The translations under genes were made by a program, and so were the position numbers. From positions 1 through 9,134 of the forward strand of contig JAGQSI010000060.1 in assembly GCA_020439605.1 (NCBI GenBank): a DNA stretch of 9,134 nt. The letters are read 5' to 3'. Below, one piece after another: positions 6,372 through 9,134 of this stretch; within the stretch, counting starts at the first letter, position 1; the number at the start of each line of letters is the position of its first letter. The notes below the pieces were generated by a model. The model did not search any database. It was not told where the DNA came from and saw only the letters and a list, made by a program, of their open reading frames with translations. Source of the stretch: Acidimicrobiales bacterium (GTDB lineage: Bacteria > Actinomycetota > Acidimicrobiia > Acidimicrobiales > Iamiaceae).

Positions 6372-7611
6372 CCACGAGTGTGTCTTCACCCTCGGGGGCG
6401 GTGGGGGTGAAGCGCACTGGCATTGATTCATACCCACTCACGAAGTTGGCTGCTCTGTAGGCAGGTTCCTCTTCTGAGACGAGTTCTATATCCGGCAGTC
6501 GTCGCAGCAACTCTTCGAACATGACCCGAAGCTCGAGTCGGGCGAGTGAGTTGCCAAGACAGAAGTGGGTGCCAAAGCCGAACGCCACATGGTCATTGGG
6601 TGCTCGCGAGATGTCGAACCGGAACGGATCGGTGAACACGTCCTCATCACGGTTGGCCGAGGGGTAGAGCAACATCACGTTGTCTCCCTCCTTGATTAGC
6701 TGGCCGCCGAACTCAATGTCTCTGGTAGCGGTTCGGTTCATGTTCTTGATCGGGGTGACCCAACGCAACATCTCCTCTATGCCTTGAGTCAACAGTGTCG
6801 GGTTGGCAACGAGACGATCCCATTCGCTGCGGCCATTGCGAAGCAGTTGATAGGCGCCTCCCGAGATCACGTGGCGGGTGGTTTCATCGCCACCGATGAG
6901 AAGCAGTAGGGACTCATCGATCAATTCCTGGCGGCGGAGTCGATCACCATCTACCTCGGCGTGGATCAGGACGCTCATCAGGTCCTTACCAGGTACTCCC
7001 TTGCGTTGGTCGATGACCTCGTTGGCGTACTCGGCGTAGCCGATGAAGGCCAAGGTAGCGGGTTCGAGCGATGCTGGATCTCCCGTCAGAGCAGACAACA
7101 TGGCGTCGCTCCATTCAAGAAGTGTGGCTCGGTCCTTTGGTGCGATGCCGAGGTCGTTGCCGATGATCACCAGTGGTAGCCATGCCGCGATATCGGTCAC
7201 GAAATCGCATTCGCCGCGCTCACAGACCGCATCGATGATCTGGGTACATGCGAGGCGGATCTCCTCTTCGCGTTCACGAACTCGCCTCGGAGTGAATCCT
7301 TTGTTGACGAGCTTGCGTCGACGGTGGTGGTCTGGGTCGTCCATGTCGATCATCATCTGCATCGGATCTGCATCCGGGCGGATCCCTTTGCCATTGCAGA
7401 AGGTTGCTGGATCCTTCGAGATTGCTTTCAGATCAGCGTGGCGGGCGATTCCCCATGCGTGGCCGTCCCAATAGACAGGAGCATTGGCACGCATCCAGGT
7501 GAATTGTTCATGGGGGTTGGAGCCCCAGAAATCGCCGCTGAGTAGGTCGATGTCATCGCGGGTGGGATGGTCTGGCACCGAAATCGCCTCCAAGGTCTGA
7601 TGGATCGTCAT
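6364..7611 (-). CDS. cyp142: Cytochrome P450, CYP142-like
   Basis: The 415-residue protein has all P450 landmarks: C-helix DDPDHHRRRKLVNKGFTP (91-108), I-helix GGDETTR (240-246), ExxR at 280-283 (EMLR) and heme loop FGFGTHFCLG with ligand Cys351. GGDETTRHxxSGG, the P(I/V)KNM segment (287-291) and the ending FVSGYESMPVRFTP (390-403) closely resemble mycobacterial CYP142, which oxidises the terminal methyl of cholesterol or cholestenone to the C26 acid. Sterol specificity is inferred. It is a soluble bacterial type needing ferredoxin and reductase, not encoded here. The frame is open upstream to 7782, but that would add 57 non-homologous residues overlapping the hydrolase; ATG 7609-7611 gives the family N-terminus. 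No Shine-Dalgarno is seen. A degenerate copy of the shared dyad overlaps the start codon. The 3' end overlaps the propeller gene. Confidence 0.92.
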   Translation of the reverse strand: MTIHQTLEAISVPDHPTRDDIDLLSGDFWGSNPHEQFTWMRANAPVYWDGHAWGIARHADLKAISKDPATFCNGKGIRPDADPMQMMIDMDDPDHHRRRKLVNKGFTPRRVREREEEIRLACTQIIDAVCERGECDFVTDIAAWLPLVIIGNDLGIAPKDRATLLEWSDAMLSALTGDPASLEPATLAFIGYAEYANEVIDQRKGVPGKDLMSVLIHAEVDGDRLRRQELIDESLLLLIGGDETTRHVISGGAYQLLRNGRSEWDRLVANPTLLTQGIEEMLRWVTPIKNMNRTATRDIEFGGQLIKEGDNVMLLYPSANRDEDVFTDPFRFDISRAPNDHVAFGFGTHFCLGNSLARLELRVMFEELLRRLPDIELVSEEEPAYRAANFVSGYESMPVRFTPTAPEGEDTLVVS

Positions 7612-7612
7612 A
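7596..7612. promoter_or_regulatory. Degenerate copy of the shared operator at the P450/hydrolase divergent start
   Basis: TCTGATG-GAT-CGTCATA matches the arms-and-spacing pattern of the palindromes at 1966 and 2538, with 5 of 7 arm positions symmetric. It overlaps the P450 start codon, with the ATG inside one arm as at fadD, and lies 10 bp before the hydrolase ATG. It shares 14 of 16 bases with the site at 8588. One bound dimer here could control both divergent genes. Because it lies in P450 codons 1-5, chance is harder to exclude than at the other sites. Confidence 0.45.
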
Positions 7613-7616
7613 GTCT
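7611..7616 (+). promoter_or_regulatory. Candidate -10 element for a leaderless hydrolase transcript
   Basis: TAGTCT fits TAnnnT and ends 6 nt before the hydrolase ATG at 7623. In actinobacteria this spacing is typical of promoters whose transcript begins at the start codon. The absence of any Shine-Dalgarno before the ATG agrees. The degenerate operator overlaps its first two bases. Confidence 0.4.
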
Positions 7617-7622
7617 GGCCAC

Positions 7623-8549
7623 ATGACCGCTCCAATAAAAGCAAAGGCACGTGTGACAACTGTTGCACCTCCATTGCCGGATGCCCCCGGCGGACCTCCA
7701 ATACCGCTTGGTCGGCGTGTCGAACTCCCGGGACGTGGAACCACGTTCGTGCGAGAGGTGGAGGGTCCTCCCGGTGCGCCAACCGTTCTGCTGCTGCATG
7801 GACTTGTTGCGTCGGGTGGTCTCAACTGGTTCGAGGCCTTTGCTCCATTGAGCGAACACTTCCGGGTCCTGGCCATCGACCATCGGGGACACGGTCGAGG
7901 GATGAGAAGTTGGCGGCGCTTTCGTCTTTCGGACTGTGCCGATGATGCGGCGGCTCTGCTCGAGGTGCTTGGTATCGACAAGGCGATCGTGGTTGGTTAC
8001 TCAATGGGTGGCCCGATCGCACAACTCATGTGGCGAGATCACCGGGACAAAGTTGAGGGTCTGGTGTTTTGCGCAACCTCCAACCGCTTCGTCCCCGGTG
8101 TTCGAGAGCGGCTCGGCTTTGTGACTGCAATGTCGGCGATTGCTGGCTCTACCCGCATTGGCCAGGTGGCCACCATGATCCCAGTGGGGCTCATCCAACG
8201 TCAGGTGCCGGTTGGGGTCAAGGCTCGCCCAGACAGTCTCACCAGTTGGGCCGGAGCCGAGATGCGGCGCCACGACATGCGCATGGTGCTCGAAGCCTTG
8301 GCTGCAACCACAAACTTCGACAGCTCCAAGTGGCTGGCAAAGGTTGATGTTCCAACCACGATCATGGTCACGACCAAGGATCACGCCGTTCCGCCACAAG
8401 AACAGTTGAGGTTGTTGTTGGCCATCCCGCATGCTCAGGTCCATCTTCATGATCAGGGTCATACCTGGTGTGCTCGTCCATCGTTTGGGCGTTGCGTCAC
8501 GGATGCGTGTCTGTCGGTCGTGGGGGCAGAAACCGCCTCTTCGACCTAG
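7623..8549 (+). CDS. Alpha/beta-fold hydrolase
   Basis: The 308-residue protein shows the alpha/beta-hydrolase core: PTVLLLHGL with oxyanion HG (59-60), LAIDHRGHGRG (83-93), nucleophile elbow GYSMGG with Ser127, probable acid Asp253 in TTKDHAVPP, and probable catalytic His280 in DQGHTW. ELPGRGTTFVREVEGPPGAP (34-53) before the core is a recognisable lead-in in related actinobacterial hydrolases. It is intracellular by appearance, with no signal peptide. The substrate cannot be read from the sequence; an ester, lactone or CoA thioester linked to lipid or sterol breakdown is guessed from context only. It does not look specifically like HsaD. The ATG at 7623 is 11 bp from the divergent P450 ATG, so the two genes share a promoter region or each promoter lies within the other gene. 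Confidence 0.88.
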   Translation: MTAPIKAKARVTTVAPPLPDAPGGPPIPLGRRVELPGRGTTFVREVEGPPGAPTVLLLHGLVASGGLNWFEAFAPLSEHFRVLAIDHRGHGRGMRSWRRFRLSDCADDAAALLEVLGIDKAIVVGYSMGGPIAQLMWRDHRDKVEGLVFCATSNRFVPGVRERLGFVTAMSAIAGSTRIGQVATMIPVGLIQRQVPVGVKARPDSLTSWAGAEMRRHDMRMVLEALAATTNFDSSKWLAKVDVPTTIMVTTKDHAVPPQEQLRLLLAIPHAQVHLHDQGHTWCARPSFGRCVTDACLSVVGAETASST

Positions 8550-8569
8550 GGAACAGGTCGTGCCCTCTG

Positions 8570-8585
8570 CTAGAACGTGTTCTAG
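8570..8585. promoter_or_regulatory. KstR-type operator upstream of the acyl-CoA dehydrogenase
   Basis: CTAGAAC-GT-GTTCTAG is a perfect 16-bp dyad, and its inner 14 bp (8571-8584) fit the KstR consensus TnnAACnnGTTnnA exactly. KstR is the TetR-family repressor of cholesterol catabolism in mycobacteria and rhodococci, relieved by steroid acyl-CoA. The site is in the 68-bp gap before the FadE26/ChsE4-like gene, just upstream of or overlapping a possible -10 (TAGTTT, 8583-8588). A full consensus match is unlikely by chance (about 0.14 expected per window, uniform-base estimate). Confidence 0.8.
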
Positions 8586-8587
8586 TT

Positions 8588-8604
8588 TCTGATGGACCGT
8601 CAGG
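8588..8604. promoter_or_regulatory. Second operator-like dyad before the acyl-CoA dehydrogenase
   Basis: TCTGATG-GAC-CGTCAGG follows the same arms and 3-bp spacer as the perfect palindromes at 1966 and 2538, with 5 of 7 arm positions symmetric. It starts 2 bp after the KstR-like box. It ends just inside the AGGGG (8602-8606) that may serve as ribosome binding site for the GTG at 8618. It is non-coding, so its resemblance to the other copies is not explained by protein sequence. Confidence 0.55.
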
Positions 8605-8617
8605 GGATTCGACGACC

Positions 8618-9134
8618 GTGCATATCGCGTACACACCGGAGCAAGAAGCGCTCCGTCAAGAGCTTCGGACATACTTCGCCAAATTGATGACCCCAGAGGT
8701 CACAGCGGCATCATTTGCTGGTGAGACCGGCGACCCTGCCTGCTTGGAGGCAGTGCGACAGATGGGCCGTGATCGTTGGCTCGGTGCCGGCTGGCCAGTG
8801 GAGTATGGCGGCAGAGGTTTTGGACCTGTCGAGCAGTTCATATTCATGGACGAGAGTTGGCGTGCGGGCGCCCCGACACCGTTCTTGTCCATCAATACCG
8901 TCGGGCAAACCATCATGCAGTTCGGCAATCAAGAGCAGAAGGACTTCTTCTTGCCGAAGATTCTCGCCGGGGACCTGCACTTCTCTATCGGTTACACAGA
9001 ACCAGAGGCCGGCACAGACCTTGCGTCGTTGCAGACCAAAGCGGTCAAAGATGGCGATGAGTGGGTCATCAACGGTCAGAAGATCTTCACATCTTTGGCT
9101 AGCTACGCGGACTACGTGTGGCTTGCTGCTCGCA
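8618..9134 (+). CDS. fadE26: Acyl-CoA dehydrogenase, FadE26/ChsE4-like (3' end beyond window)
   Basis: From GTG 8618 the frame is open to the window edge (172 codons, no stop). The start HIAYTPEQEALRQELRTYFAKLMTPE, then MGRDRWLGAGWPVEYGGRG (49-67), APTPFLSINTVGQTIM (85-100), LHFSIGYTEPEAGTDLASL (120-138, the FAD/substrate-binding motif) and VINGQKIFTSLASYADYVWLA (150-170), match the FadE26 (ChsE4) type of M. tuberculosis. There ChsE4 pairs with ChsE5 to oxidise the C26-oyl-CoA cholesterol side chain. Such enzymes are heterotetramers, with the catalytic base often in only one subunit; that part lies outside the window. There is no ATG near the start; AGGGG at 8602-8606 is a possible ribosome binding site. 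A KstR-like box and a second dyad lie directly upstream. A ChsE5-like gene is predicted just downstream. Confidence 0.9.
   Translation, partial: MHIAYTPEQEALRQELRTYFAKLMTPEVTAASFAGETGDPACLEAVRQMGRDRWLGAGWPVEYGGRGFGPVEQFIFMDESWRAGAPTPFLSINTVGQTIMQFGNQEQKDFFLPKILAGDLHFSIGYTEPEAGTDLASLQTKAVKDGDEWVINGQKIFTSLASYADYVWLAAR

Noticed and set aside
7084..7090. CGTCAGA half-site inside the P450 gene
   Set aside because: There is no matching TCTGAYR arm at the correct 3-bp spacing, and it is mid-coding.
7612..7782. N-terminal extension of the P450 frame upstream of MTIHQ
   Set aside because: It overlaps the well-supported hydrolase gene on the other strand, has no P450-like sequence, and the protein has normal family length from 7611.

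Overview
The window looks like chromosomal DNA of a high-GC actinobacterium, possibly an uncultured Acidimicrobiia-type lineage. That is inferred from strong G/C preference at third codon positions, mycobacterial-type sterol-catabolism proteins (a CYP142-like P450, a FadD19-like acyl-CoA synthetase, a FadE26/ChsE4-like acyl-CoA dehydrogenase), weak or absent Shine-Dalgarno sequences at several starts, and one very good KstR-type operator. No rRNA, tRNA, CRISPR array, transposase or phage gene was seen.

Layout, left to right. (1) Positions 1-86 probably hold the 5' end of an unidentified minus-strand gene, divergent from a DUF2237 gene (120-518). A 40-residue single-pass membrane protein (552-674) with a strong ribosome binding site follows. 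(2) A minus-strand CaiB/BaiF-family gene (714-1949) is divergent from a DUF4262 gene (about 2033-2527); a perfect 17-bp palindrome lies between them. (3) A FadD19-like acyl-CoA synthetase (2556-4208) follows, with its start codon inside a perfect 29-bp palindrome. (4) A secreted beta-propeller protein with a Thr/Pro-rich insertion (4245-6371) runs convergently into a CYP142-like P450 (6364-7611, minus; 8-bp overlap). (5) The P450 is divergent from an alpha/beta hydrolase (7623-8549), with only 11 bp between start codons. (6) The window ends in a FadE26/ChsE4-like acyl-CoA dehydrogenase (8618 to the edge, GTG start).

Functional reading (inference from families): CYP142 oxidises the terminal methyl of the cholesterol side chain, FadD19-type ligases make the C26-oyl-CoA thioester, and FadE26-type dehydrogenases carry out the first side-chain beta-oxidation step. 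The CaiB-family protein belongs to the same superfamily as the alpha-methylacyl-CoA racemases that set C25 stereochemistry, but it lacks the expected catalytic Asp. Together these suggest a sterol or branched-chain lipid side-chain degradation locus.

The most notable signal is regulatory. A dyad of the form TCTGAYR-NNN-YGTCAKR occurs at four starts: CaiB, fadD, the P450/hydrolase divergent start, and the dehydrogenase. I saw it nowhere else when reading the window. It differs from KstR's TnnAACnnGTTnnA. At the dehydrogenase, a perfect KstR-like box and this second dyad sit side by side. This points to an unidentified regulator, perhaps TetR-like, controlling the locus alongside a KstR-like protein; neither regulator is encoded here.
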